Part shown: positions 42,962 through 50,124 of the stretch, in pieces
Layout of the letters: each line of letters begins with the position of its first letter
How positions within the stretch are numbered: the first letter of the stretch is position 1
Source: Mycobacterium sp. NS-7484
Lineage (GTDB): Bacteria; Actinomycetota; Actinomycetes; Mycobacteriales; Mycobacteriaceae
Length of the DNA stretch: 64,000 nt
Assembly: GCF_001953975.1 (NCBI RefSeq)
Contig: NZ_MBEJ01000110.1
Location: 24,198 to 88,197 of the forward strand
Direction: 5' to 3'
Position numbers and translations under genes: made by a program
The notes under the pieces: generated by a model
What the model was told of the DNA's origin: nothing
The model's database searches: none
Seen by the model: the letters and a program-made list of their open reading frames with translations, nothing else

Positions 42962-44130
42962 GAGTTGCCCCCTTCCCCAACCTTTTCCAGTGCCCGCAGC
43001 CGCACCGGAGCGCTACGCGGATTGCGATCGATCTCAGCTTGACGAGCCCGCTCGGCCCCCCGGGTCAATGCGACGAACTCGGGTTCGTGCCCGGGCAACT
43101 CGATCGGTAACCCGGGCGGGGTCCGTGATGCGGTGGCCGCACTGAACGCCTGCTTGACGATGCGGTCCTCCAATGACTGATAGGCCATCACCACGATGCG
43201 TCCGCCGTCGACCAATGCGGCCAGGGCGGCGGGCAGCGCGGCCCGCAGTGAGTCCAACTCGCCGTTGACCGCGACCCGCAGCGCCTGGAAGGTGCGCTTT
43301 CCCGGGTGTCCCCCGGTTCTGCGCGCCGGCGCCGGGATGGCCTCGTACAGCAGCTCGACCAACTCGCCGGTGGTCGAGAACGGTTGCTGCGCACGCCGTC
43401 TGACCACCTTGTCGGCGATCCGGCCGGCAAACCGCTCTTCCCCGAAATCCCGAAGAATCCGCGCAATCGACTTGGCGTCGTAGGTGTTGAGAATGTCCGC
43501 GGCGGTCAACGGCGCATCGGGATCCATCCGCATGTCCAGCGGCGCATCCGCGGAATAAGAGAAACCGCGTTCGGTCTGGTCGAGCTGCATCGAGGACACC
43601 CCGAGGTCGAACAACACCCCGTCGACCTGCCGCACGCCGGAATCGGCTATCGCGCCGGCGATTCCGTCGTAGCGGGTCCGCACCAGCCGCATACGATCAC
43701 CGAACGAGGCCAGCCGGGCACCGGCGATACTCAGCGCGTTGGGGTCACGGTCCAGACCGATCACCTGTAGACCGGCGAACTCGGTCAGGAAACGCTCGGA
43801 ATGACCTCCGGCCCCCAACGTGGCGTCCACCAGCACCGCACCGGAGCCGTCGGCGTGACGGCGGGTGAGCGCGGGGGCCAACAACTCGACGCAGCGGTCC
43901 AGCAGGACCGGGACGTGCCCGTGGTCTGGGGAGTCTGACACCGCTGAAACACCTCCGCTCGGATCGGCCCCTGCACCGGGGTCTCTGTCCGAATTCACGG
44001 ACCTGGCGTTGGGGAAGTACGCCAGGGCCAATTCGGGCAGAGGCCTCGCTGCACGGGCTAAGTCCAGGCCGGCCGCCGGTTGACCGGCCGTGTCGACGGC
44101 ACCATCAGATAATGTCGCGCAGGGTTTCAT
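42958..44130 (-). CDS. rsmH: 16S rRNA m4C1402 methyltransferase RsmH (MraW)
   Basis: A 390-residue SAM-dependent methyltransferase for 16S rRNA C1402. It has the SAM motif VDATLGAGGHSERFL, GLDRDPNAL, LFDLGVSSMQLDQ and C-terminal AYQSLEDRIVK. Residues 1-70 form an extension with a LAYFPNAR segment that also occurs in the M. tuberculosis protein, which supports the early start at 44130 even though it overlaps the end of mraZ by 26 bp. A later GTG (about residue 44) is an alternative start. Confidence 0.9.
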   Translation of the reverse strand: MKPCATLSDGAVDTAGQPAAGLDLARAARPLPELALAYFPNARSVNSDRDPGAGADPSGGVSAVSDSPDHGHVPVLLDRCVELLAPALTRRHADGSGAVLVDATLGAGGHSERFLTEFAGLQVIGLDRDPNALSIAGARLASFGDRMRLVRTRYDGIAGAIADSGVRQVDGVLFDLGVSSMQLDQTERGFSYSADAPLDMRMDPDAPLTAADILNTYDAKSIARILRDFGEERFAGRIADKVVRRRAQQPFSTTGELVELLYEAIPAPARRTGGHPGKRTFQALRVAVNGELDSLRAALPAALAALVDGGRIVVMAYQSLEDRIVKQAFSAATASRTPPGLPIELPGHEPEFVALTRGAERARQAEIDRNPRSAPVRLRALEKVGEGGNS

Positions 44131-44536
44131 CGGTGGCCGCGGAGAAGTTTTCTTCGTGGGTCTGCTGGTACTCCTGCCAGGCTTCGGCGTCCCAGATCTC
44201 CAGATAGTCGACCGACCCGATCACCACGCATTCCTTTGACAGGTTTGCGTAGCGACGATGATCCGCCGACAGGGTGATCCGGCCCTGCGCGTCGGGATGT
44301 TGTTCATCGGTGGCCGCGGCCAGGCTGCGCAGGAACGCGCGGGCCTCCGGATTGCTCCGGGAAGCCTGCGATGCACGCCGGGCCAACTTCTCGAACTCGT
44401 CCCGCGGATACACAGCAAGGCTGTGATCTTGGCTCTTCGTGACCATCAACCCTCCTGCCAGTACGTCGCGGAACTTGGCGGGCAGCGTGAGCCGCCCCTT
44501 GTCGTCAAGCTTGGGCGTGTAGGTACCCAGAAACAT
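44105..44536 (-). CDS. mraZ: Transcriptional regulator MraZ
   Basis: A 143-residue DNA-binding protein with two SpoVT-AbrB-like MraZ repeats: MFLGTYTPKLDDKGRLTLPAKFR at the N-terminus and DAQGRITLSADHRRYANL from about residue 82. It is the first gene of the dcw operon and in other bacteria represses it by binding TGGGN direct repeats. Such an array lies 100-134 bases upstream. The start is well supported by GGGGAGG before the ATG. Confidence 0.97.
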   Translation of the reverse strand: MFLGTYTPKLDDKGRLTLPAKFRDVLAGGLMVTKSQDHSLAVYPRDEFEKLARRASQASRSNPEARAFLRSLAAATDEQHPDAQGRITLSADHRRYANLSKECVVIGSVDYLEIWDAEAWQEYQQTHEENFSAATDETLRDII

Positions 44537-44581
44537 CTGGACACCTCCCCGCCACCCGGTTCGGATCCCAGGTCGCTTGTG

Positions 44582-44611
44582 AGATCAGGGCCAGGCCTTC
44601 TGCCCTGTCAA
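44582..44611 (-). promoter_or_regulatory. Candidate dcw (mra) operon promoter
   Basis: On the minus strand a perfect -35 TTGACA (44611-44606) is followed after 18 bases by TGATCT, a poor -10. The start would be about 40 bases upstream of the mraZ ATG. The -35 overlaps one arm of a CAACGGGG/CCCCGTTG inverted repeat. Confidence 0.4.
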
Positions 44612-44635
44612 CGGGGCTCCGTTTTCCCCGTTGGC

Positions 44636-44670
44636 CGCCACTTTACCCCACGATCCCCCACTTTGCTCCA
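44636..44670 (-). promoter_or_regulatory. Four-box MraZ-type operator array
   Basis: On the minus strand TGGAG (44670-44666), TGGGG (44660-44656), TGGGG (44650-44646) and TGGCG (44640-44636) recur at an exact 10-bp pitch with 5-bp spacers. This is the layout known for MraZ sites (TGGGN direct repeats). Two of the four boxes are consensus. The array lies just upstream of the candidate -35. Confidence 0.7.
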
Positions 44671-44905
44671 TTTAATCCGGCAAGTTTGAGGTTTCTCCCC
44701 ACCACGGGCCCCATCGAGCCACCCAATCACTCATTCCGAGCTCACGCCGGGAGCTCAAGAAACGAAAAACCGCAGGTGAGCGCCAGCCGAAAGGAGGTGG
44801 GGCGTTGTGGGGGAAAAACCCCTGTGAATCTGGTGGCATTCCCCACCCGGCCCCACACCGCACTTGAACGCGGCAATGCGCGTGTCGCTGGGCGGCCGGC
44901 CCGGA

Positions 44906-44938
44906 CGCGGTCGAGACACACAGCGCGGTCGAGACACA
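44906..44938. repeat. 15-bp direct repeat
   Basis: CGCGGTCGAGACACA occurs at 44906-44920 and 44924-44938, separated by 3 bases (18-bp period). It lies between the terminator and the mra upstream region. Function is unknown. Confidence 0.7.
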
Positions 44939-44951
44939 GCGCTCTTAGACA

Positions 44952-44989
44952 CAAAAAAAAAAAGGGGCAACCCTTACGGGTTACCCCTT
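44952..44989 (-). terminator. Canonical intrinsic terminator of the DUF3040 gene
   Basis: On the minus strand a 12-bp stem with one G-U pair (AAGGGGTAACCC paired with GGGTTGCCCCTT) and a 4-base loop is followed by an uninterrupted run of 11 T. It begins 17 bases after the stop codon at 45006. Hairpins with a full U-tract are uncommon in mycobacteria, so the call is firm. Confidence 0.9.
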
Positions 44990-45005
44990 GCAGCCGGAGA
45001 ACGAC

Positions 45006-45410
45006 TCACTCGTCGAAACGGCGACGGAACCGATCTTCCATCCGAGCGGTGAACGAACCACCGCCACGCTGGCGACGCTGACGAGGCGCGCCACCCGAAC
45101 CCTGGACCGCGCGGTCGCGACCACCGGTGACCCGTGGACCGGTGATTGCGAAAACCACGCCACCGAACATCACCACGAAACCGACCACCGACAGAGCCGG
45201 GAATCCACCGATCATCGTGGCCTTCACCGCCACACCGATGACCAGAAGCGCCAGGCCCACGATGAACAACAACGCACCCTGCAGCCTGCGCCGGGCCGAA
45301 GGCGCGCGAAGGGTCCCGCCGCGAACGCTCGATGCGAACTTGGGATCCTCGGCATAGAGCGCGCTCTCGATCTGGTCGAGCATGCGCTGCTCATGATCGG
45401 AGAGTGGCAT
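45006..45410 (-). CDS. DUF3040 membrane protein (Rv2169c homologue)
   Basis: A 134-residue protein with a conserved N-terminal MPLSDHEQRMLDQIE..LYAEDPKFA block (DUF3040), two membrane helices (about 45-65 and 69-90) and a basic, disordered C-terminus (RQRRQRGGG). Function is unknown; the family is actinobacterial and of envelope location. AAGGAGGG lies ideally before the ATG. The gene ends in a strong intrinsic terminator, so it is a one-gene unit. Confidence 0.9.
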   Translation of the reverse strand: MPLSDHEQRMLDQIESALYAEDPKFASSVRGGTLRAPSARRRLQGALLFIVGLALLVIGVAVKATMIGGFPALSVVGFVVMFGGVVFAITGPRVTGGRDRAVQGSGGAPRQRRQRGGGSFTARMEDRFRRRFDE

Positions 45411-45637
45411 TCGTCCCTCCTTGCCGACGCCGCCGTCGCGTTCAAAATTTCACATGCCCGCAGTCACGGGCACCTAACCCTAATGATACGAGGTCGATCC
45501 GAGCCGTACCACCTTGTTCACCGTCGATTGTAGGTCGTTCCCCGACTGCTTGGTCCCCTGGGACCGACCAGCCCGACGCCGGATAATGACGAAGATAATG
45601 AGTTCGGTAGACACCGGGCAGGCGAAAGGCAAAAGCA

Positions 45638-46237
45638 TTGGCGACGTATCTCATCGATCTGTCGCCGGACGACATGAAGCGCCGGCTGCCCGAGGCCTTG
45701 CGCGTGTACGTCGACGCCATGCGCTATCCACGCGGAACCGAGGAACAGCGCGCGGCACTGTGGCTCGAACATACTCGTCGGGCGGGCTGGAAATGCGTGG
45801 CGGCCGTCGAGGCCAACCCCCGCGCCGACGGCGGATGTCCCGAGGCGGAGCTGCTCGACGCGCCCCTTCTGGGAATCGCCTACGGCTACAGCGGCGCACC
45901 GGACCAGTGGTGGCAACAGCAGGTGATCTCCGGGCTGCAGCGGGTCGGCGCCAGCCCGGTGCACATCGCCGAGTTGATGGCCAGCTATTTCGAACTGACC
46001 GAACTTCACATCGAGCCCCGGGCCCAGGGCCAAGGCCTGGGCGAGGCCCTGACCAGGCGACTGTTGACCGGCCGCGGTGAATCGCACGTACTGCTGTCCA
46101 CCCCGGAGATCAACGGCGAGGCCAATCGGGCCTGGCGGCTATACCGACGCCTCGGCTTCACCGACGTCATCCGGGCCTACCACTTCGCCGGGGACCCCCG
46201 CCCGTTTGCCATCCTCGGTCGCCCCCTGCCGCTGTGA
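45638..46237 (+). CDS. GNAT-family N-acetyltransferase (Rv2170 homologue)
   Basis: A 199-residue acetyltransferase. The acetyl-CoA pyrophosphate loop is R128-A-Q-G-Q-G-L-G135 in motif A, followed by the motif B region NRAWRLYRRLGFTDV. It could acetylate a protein lysine or a small amine; the sequence does not decide. The TTG at 45638 is the only start that fits, with AAAGG 8 bases upstream. It is divergent from the DUF3040 gene, and its stop overlaps the lppM start (GTGA), forming a two-gene unit. Confidence 0.88.
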   Translation: MATYLIDLSPDDMKRRLPEALRVYVDAMRYPRGTEEQRAALWLEHTRRAGWKCVAAVEANPRADGGCPEAELLDAPLLGIAYGYSGAPDQWWQQQVISGLQRVGASPVHIAELMASYFELTELHIEPRAQGQGLGEALTRRLLTGRGESHVLLSTPEINGEANRAWRLYRRLGFTDVIRAYHFAGDPRPFAILGRPLPL

Positions 46238-46953
46238 CATCTGGCACGATGACCTGCGTGCACGTGCGCCCACTCAACCGTCGCCGCCGGACCCGAGTGC
46301 TCACGCTGGTGATGTTGCTGCTGATTCTGCCCATGGCCGTGGGCTGTGTTCGCGTCCGCGCTTCGATCACGGTCTCGCCCGATGACCGGGTGTCCGGCCA
46401 GATCATCGCCGCGGCAAAACCGCGCGACGCCGACGACAAAGGTCCGCAGCTGCTGAACAACCTTCCGTTCGCCACCAAGGTGGCGGTCTCGGAGTACAGC
46501 CGCGACGACTACGTCGGGTCCCAGGCGGTGTTCTCGGACCTCACCTTCGCCGAACTTCCCCAGCTGGCGAGCATGAGTCGGGACGCGGCGGGCGTCGACA
46601 TCTCCCTGCGCCGGGCAGGCGACCTGGTGATCCTGGAAGGGCGGGTCGACCTCACGTCGCTGTCCGATCCGGAGGCGGACGTCCTGCTGACGGTGTCTTT
46701 CCCCGGCGAGGTGACGTCGACGAACGGCTCTCAGGTGAGTTCCTCGATCGTCGAGTGGAAGCTGCGGCCGGGCATCGTCAGCACGATGAACGCCCAGGCC
46801 CGCTACACCGATCCGAGTGCCCGCTCGTTCACCACCGCGGCCATCTGGCTCATCGTGGGCGCCTTCCTGGTCGCCGGCGTGATCGGCGGGCTGGCCTGGA
46901 TGAGCCGCGACACCTCGCCCAAGCCTGGTGATCCGGTCGCCGGCAGCGACTGA
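46234..46953 (+). CDS. lppM: Lipoprotein LppM
   Basis: A 239-residue protein with an N-terminal basic region, a hydrophobic stretch and a lipobox ending at C38 (AVGC), a mature domain of about 150 residues and an additional C-terminal membrane helix (about 203-225) before a short tail. In M. tuberculosis LppM affects phagocytosis and phagosome maturation (recalled). The GTG at 46234 overlaps the acetyltransferase stop; ATG 46249 and GTG 46264 are alternatives that give a shorter signal peptide. Confidence 0.88.
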   Translation: MTSGTMTCVHVRPLNRRRRTRVLTLVMLLLILPMAVGCVRVRASITVSPDDRVSGQIIAAAKPRDADDKGPQLLNNLPFATKVAVSEYSRDDYVGSQAVFSDLTFAELPQLASMSRDAAGVDISLRRAGDLVILEGRVDLTSLSDPEADVLLTVSFPGEVTSTNGSQVSSSIVEWKLRPGIVSTMNAQARYTDPSARSFTTAAIWLIVGAFLVAGVIGGLAWMSRDTSPKPGDPVAGSD

Positions 46954-47058
46954 GGCACCGAACGCCACTTGGTACACCCTTATAGGCCGGGCACTGCACG
47001 CTCTACGCTGGGTGCACTCACCGGACACCGTTGCGACAGAAAGGGGCGGGCGCTGAGC

Positions 47059-48147
47059 GTGCGAACAGCGGCACCGTCGACCGTCGAGCTGGCCGGTGCC
47101 GTCACCGACCAATTGCGGGAGTACCTGCGTGAACGCCGGCGGGACTGCGAGTACATCGGAACCGACTATGCCGAGCTGACCGCTGCACTCGAAGAGTTCG
47201 TGTTGCGCGGCGGCAAGCGGATGCGGCCGGCCTTCGCGTACTGGGGATGGCGCGCGGTGATCGATCCTGCCGACCGTCCTGCCGATCCCGGCGTGCTCAG
47301 GCTGTTCGCCGCCCTCGAATTGCTCCAGGCGTGCGCCCTCGTGCACGACGACGTCATCGACGACTCGGCCACCCGCCGCGGCCTGCCCACCGTGCACCGG
47401 CTGTTCGCCGACCGGCACCGTGACCGCAACTGGCATGGATCTGCCAAGCAGTTCGGCATCTCGGCGGCCATCCTGGCCGGTGACCTGGCACTGGCCTGGG
47501 CCGACGACATCGTCGCCGTCGCCGACATCCCGGCCGACGCCCAACTGCGCGTCCAGCAGGTCTGGCGTCACATCCGTACCGAAGTGCTCGGCGGCCAGTA
47601 CCTCGACATCGTCGCGGAGTCCAGCGGCGCCGAATCGGTGGCCTCGGCGATGAACGTCAACACATTCAAGACCGCGTCCTACACCGTGGCCCGGCCGCTG
47701 CAGCTGGGTGCGGCCGCGGCCGCCGACCGGCCCGAAGTGCAACAGATCTTCCAGCAGGTCGGCAACGATCTGGGCGTCGCGTTCCAGCTTCGCGACGACG
47801 TGCTGGGCGTGTTCGGCGATCCGGCGGTGACCGGTAAGCCCTCCGGCGACGACCTGCGGTCGGGCAAGCGCACCGTGCTGCTGGCCGAGGCGCTGGAGCT
47901 CGCCGACAAATCCGACCCGGCGGCCGCAGCGCTGTTGCGTACCTCGGTGGGCACCGAACTGTCCGACGCGCAAGTGGCCGATCTGTGCCGGGCCATCGAA
48001 TCCGTCGGCGCACTGGCCGCGGTCGAAACCCACATCGAGTTCCTCACCCAACGTGCCCTCGAGACCCTGGCGGCCGCACCGATCCACGACCAAGCCAAGA
48101 CCGGCCTGGCCGAGATCGCCCGATTCGCGGCGAACCGGTCGGCATAG
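47059..48147 (+). CDS. idsA2: Geranylgeranyl/polyprenyl diphosphate synthase IdsA2
   Basis: A 362-residue trans-isoprenyl diphosphate synthase that condenses IPP with allylic diphosphates in the cytosol. It has GGKRMRP, the first aspartate-rich motif LVHDDVIDDSATRRG and the second motif LRDDVLGVFGD, in which the usual final Asp is Gly, as in several actinobacterial IdsA proteins. GTG 47059 is chosen because AAGGGG lies upstream and the protein then has normal length. It is followed 18 bp later by mptA, so the isoprenoid and mannosyltransferase genes may be cotranscribed. Confidence 0.9.
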   Translation: MRTAAPSTVELAGAVTDQLREYLRERRRDCEYIGTDYAELTAALEEFVLRGGKRMRPAFAYWGWRAVIDPADRPADPGVLRLFAALELLQACALVHDDVIDDSATRRGLPTVHRLFADRHRDRNWHGSAKQFGISAAILAGDLALAWADDIVAVADIPADAQLRVQQVWRHIRTEVLGGQYLDIVAESSGAESVASAMNVNTFKTASYTVARPLQLGAAAAADRPEVQQIFQQVGNDLGVAFQLRDDVLGVFGDPAVTGKPSGDDLRSGKRTVLLAEALELADKSDPAAAALLRTSVGTELSDAQVADLCRAIESVGALAAVETHIEFLTQRALETLAAAPIHDQAKTGLAEIARFAANRSA

Positions 48148-48165
48148 GAGCACGACCGGCACAAC

Positions 48166-49686
48166 ATGACCACCGTACCGACCGATACCCCGAAGAACGG
48201 GGTGGCACAACAAATCTCACGGCTGGCCGCGTTCGCGGTGTCCGCCGAGGCCCGTCCGGCGCGGCTGGGCTGCCTGGGCGCTGCGGTGCTCACCATCGGC
48301 GGGCTCGGCGCGGGAAGCACGCGGCTGCACGACCCGCTGCTGGAGTCACTGCACCTGTCCTGGCTGCGGTTCGGCCACGGCCTGGTGCTGTCGTCGATCC
48401 TGCTGTGGGCGGGCGTCGCGGCGATGCTGATCGCCTGGCTGTGGCTGGGCCGGCGGGTGATCGACCGCACCGCCACCGAATACACGATGGTGGCCACCAC
48501 CGGCTTCTGGCTGGCGCCCCTGTTGCTGAGTGTGCCGCTGTTCAGCCGGGACACCTACTCCTATCTGGCGCAGGGTGCGTTGCTGCGCGACGGCTTCGAC
48601 CCGTACGTGGTGGGGCCGGTCGAGAATCCGAACTCGTTGCTGGACAACGTCAGTCCGATCTGGACGACGACCACCGCGCCGTACGGGCCGGCATTCATCC
48701 TGGTGGCCAAGTTCGTCACGATCCTGGTGGGCGACGACGTGGTGGCCGGCACCATGCTGCTGCGGCTGTGCATGCTGCCCGGTCTGCTGCTGTTGATCTG
48801 GGCCGCGCCCCGAATCGCCCGCCACGTCGGCGCCAACGCCGCCGCCTCGCTGTGGATCTGCGTGCTCAATCCACTGGTGATCGTGCACCTGATGGGCGGC
48901 GTGCACAACGAGATGCTCATGGTCGGCCTGATGATGGCCGCGATCGCCCTGGCCTTCGCCGGGCGGCCGGTGATCGGGGTGAGCCTGATCGCGATCGCCG
49001 TCGCGGTGAAGGCCACCGCCGGGCTTGCGTTGCCGTTCCTGGTCTGGGTGTGGATGCGCCAGCTGCGCGACAAGCGGGACATGCCCGCCGTGCGCGCGTT
49101 CGCCGCGGCCACCGCCGCCTCGGTGCTGATCTTCGTGGCCGTGTTCGCGGTGCTGTCCTGGCTGGCCGGGGTCGGCCTGGGCTGGCTGACGGCCCTGGCC
49201 GGCTCGGTCAAGATCATCAACTGGTTGACCGTGCCCACTGCCGCCGCCAACCTGATCAACGCCATTGGCGGCCTGTTCTTTTCGGTCAACTTCTACGCCG
49301 TGCTCGAGGTCGCCCGCATCATCGGCATCCTGATCATCGTGATCGCGCTGCCGTTGCTGTGGTGGCGCTACCGGCACACCGACCGCGACGCGCTCACCGG
49401 CATCGCGCTGGCCATGGTGGTGGTCGTGCTGTTCGTGCCGGCGGCCCTGCCGTGGTACTACACCTGGCCGCTGGCCGTGGCGGCCGCCCTGATCCAGACC
49501 AGGCCCGCGATCGCGGCGGTGGCCGGCTTCTCCACCTGGATCATGGTGATGTGGAAACCCGATGGGGCACATGGCATGTACTCATGGGCCCACGTACTGC
49601 TGACCACGGCCTGCGCGGCGGTGGCGTGGTATGCGCTCTACCGTGCGCCCGAACCGGCGCCCGAAGACCAGCCCTCAGTAAGCTAG
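48166..49686 (+). CDS. mptA: Alpha-(1-6)-mannosyltransferase MptA
   Basis: A 506-residue GT-C glycosyltransferase with about 12-13 membrane helices. The first extracytoplasmic loop has the GT-C acidic motif SRDTYSYLAQG, with later GVHNEMLMVGLM and LPWYYTWPLA. It extends the alpha-1,6-mannan core of lipomannan using polyprenyl-phosphomannose at the outer face of the membrane. The last 12 bases overlap the end of the convergent Rv2175c-like gene. Confidence 0.93.
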   Translation: MTTVPTDTPKNGVAQQISRLAAFAVSAEARPARLGCLGAAVLTIGGLGAGSTRLHDPLLESLHLSWLRFGHGLVLSSILLWAGVAAMLIAWLWLGRRVIDRTATEYTMVATTGFWLAPLLLSVPLFSRDTYSYLAQGALLRDGFDPYVVGPVENPNSLLDNVSPIWTTTTAPYGPAFILVAKFVTILVGDDVVAGTMLLRLCMLPGLLLLIWAAPRIARHVGANAAASLWICVLNPLVIVHLMGGVHNEMLMVGLMMAAIALAFAGRPVIGVSLIAIAVAVKATAGLALPFLVWVWMRQLRDKRDMPAVRAFAAATAASVLIFVAVFAVLSWLAGVGLGWLTALAGSVKIINWLTVPTAAANLINAIGGLFFSVNFYAVLEVARIIGILIIVIALPLLWWRYRHTDRDALTGIALAMVVVVLFVPAALPWYYTWPLAVAAALIQTRPAIAAVAGFSTWIMVMWKPDGAHGMYSWAHVLLTTACAAVAWYALYRAPEPAPEDQPSVS

Positions 49687-50079
49687 CGCCTGCGCGCGAC
49701 GCAGCACCTCGCGTGCCTGATGCGAATGCAATGCATCGACCGGGCGGGCGTTGGACTTCCGCTCGGTGCTGCCGTCTGCGGTGATCGTCAGCGACTCGTC
49801 CGGCGTGAACAACCAGCGCACGATCTCGGTGTCGCGGTAACCGCCGTCGCGCAACACGATCAGCAGACCGGGCAGCGGCTTGACCACGCGACCGGCGTCG
49901 TCGAAAAAGATCTTCGGTACCACCAGGACACCGTTGCGGCGCACGGCGACCAGATGCCCGTCGCGCAATTGCTGGTGCACCTTGGTGACCGGGATGCCGA
50001 GCAAATCCGACACCGTGGGTAGGTCGTAGACGGCCTCGTCGGGCCCCAGGACATCGTCGGCGGCCGGAATGCTGCTCAC
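49675..50079 (-). CDS. DNA-binding protein, PknL partner (Rv2175c homologue)
   Basis: A 134-residue winged-helix DNA-binding protein. YDLPTVSDLLGIPVTKVHQQLRDGHLVAVRRNG forms the helix-turn-helix and wing, and the C-terminus is VDALHSHQAREVLRRAQALAY. In M. tuberculosis the product is phosphorylated by PknL on a threonine in an N-terminal tail, which lowers DNA binding (recalled). Here the only start is GTG 50079, giving MSSIPAADDV with no threonine before the domain. It is divergent from pknL, with 45 bp between the start codons. Confidence 0.9.
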   Translation of the reverse strand: MSSIPAADDVLGPDEAVYDLPTVSDLLGIPVTKVHQQLRDGHLVAVRRNGVLVVPKIFFDDAGRVVKPLPGLLIVLRDGGYRDTEIVRWLFTPDESLTITADGSTERKSNARPVDALHSHQAREVLRRAQALAY

Positions 50080-50111
50080 CGCATCGATTCTAGAGCCCCG
50101 TCGGCAACTCG

Positions 50112-50117
50112 TAACAT
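50112..50117 (+). promoter_or_regulatory. Candidate -10 for leaderless pknL
   Basis: TAACAT fits TAnnnT and ends 7 bases before GTG 50125. It overlaps the alternative ATG at 50116, which would then lie upstream of the transcript start. Confidence 0.4.
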
Positions 50118-50124
50118 GTGTCCG

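Larger units (their letters stand above)
44537..45005. other. 469-bp intergenic region upstream of mraZ
   Basis: The longest non-coding stretch of the window. From left to right it holds the mraZ leader, a candidate promoter with a TTGACA -35, a hairpin overlapping it (CAACGGGG 44609-44616 with CCCCGTTG 44626-44633), four TGGNG boxes, GAGCTC repeats (44738 and 44751), a GAAAGGAGGTG tract (44789-44799, plus strand), paired TGGGG motifs (44798/44808 plus; 44841/44851 minus), a 15-bp direct repeat and the U-tract terminator of the DUF3040 gene. No convincing protein gene was found in it. Confidence 0.7.

Noticed and set aside
44686..45081. Plus-strand open frame across the mra upstream region
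   Set aside because: It runs through the terminator hairpin and into the antisense of the DUF3040 gene, has no ribosome site at its start, and has a low-complexity Arg/Ser-rich translation.
46177..48213. 678-codon minus-strand open frame
   Set aside because: It is antisense to lppM and idsA2, which have lipobox and DDxxD motifs; the minus translation has no domain.
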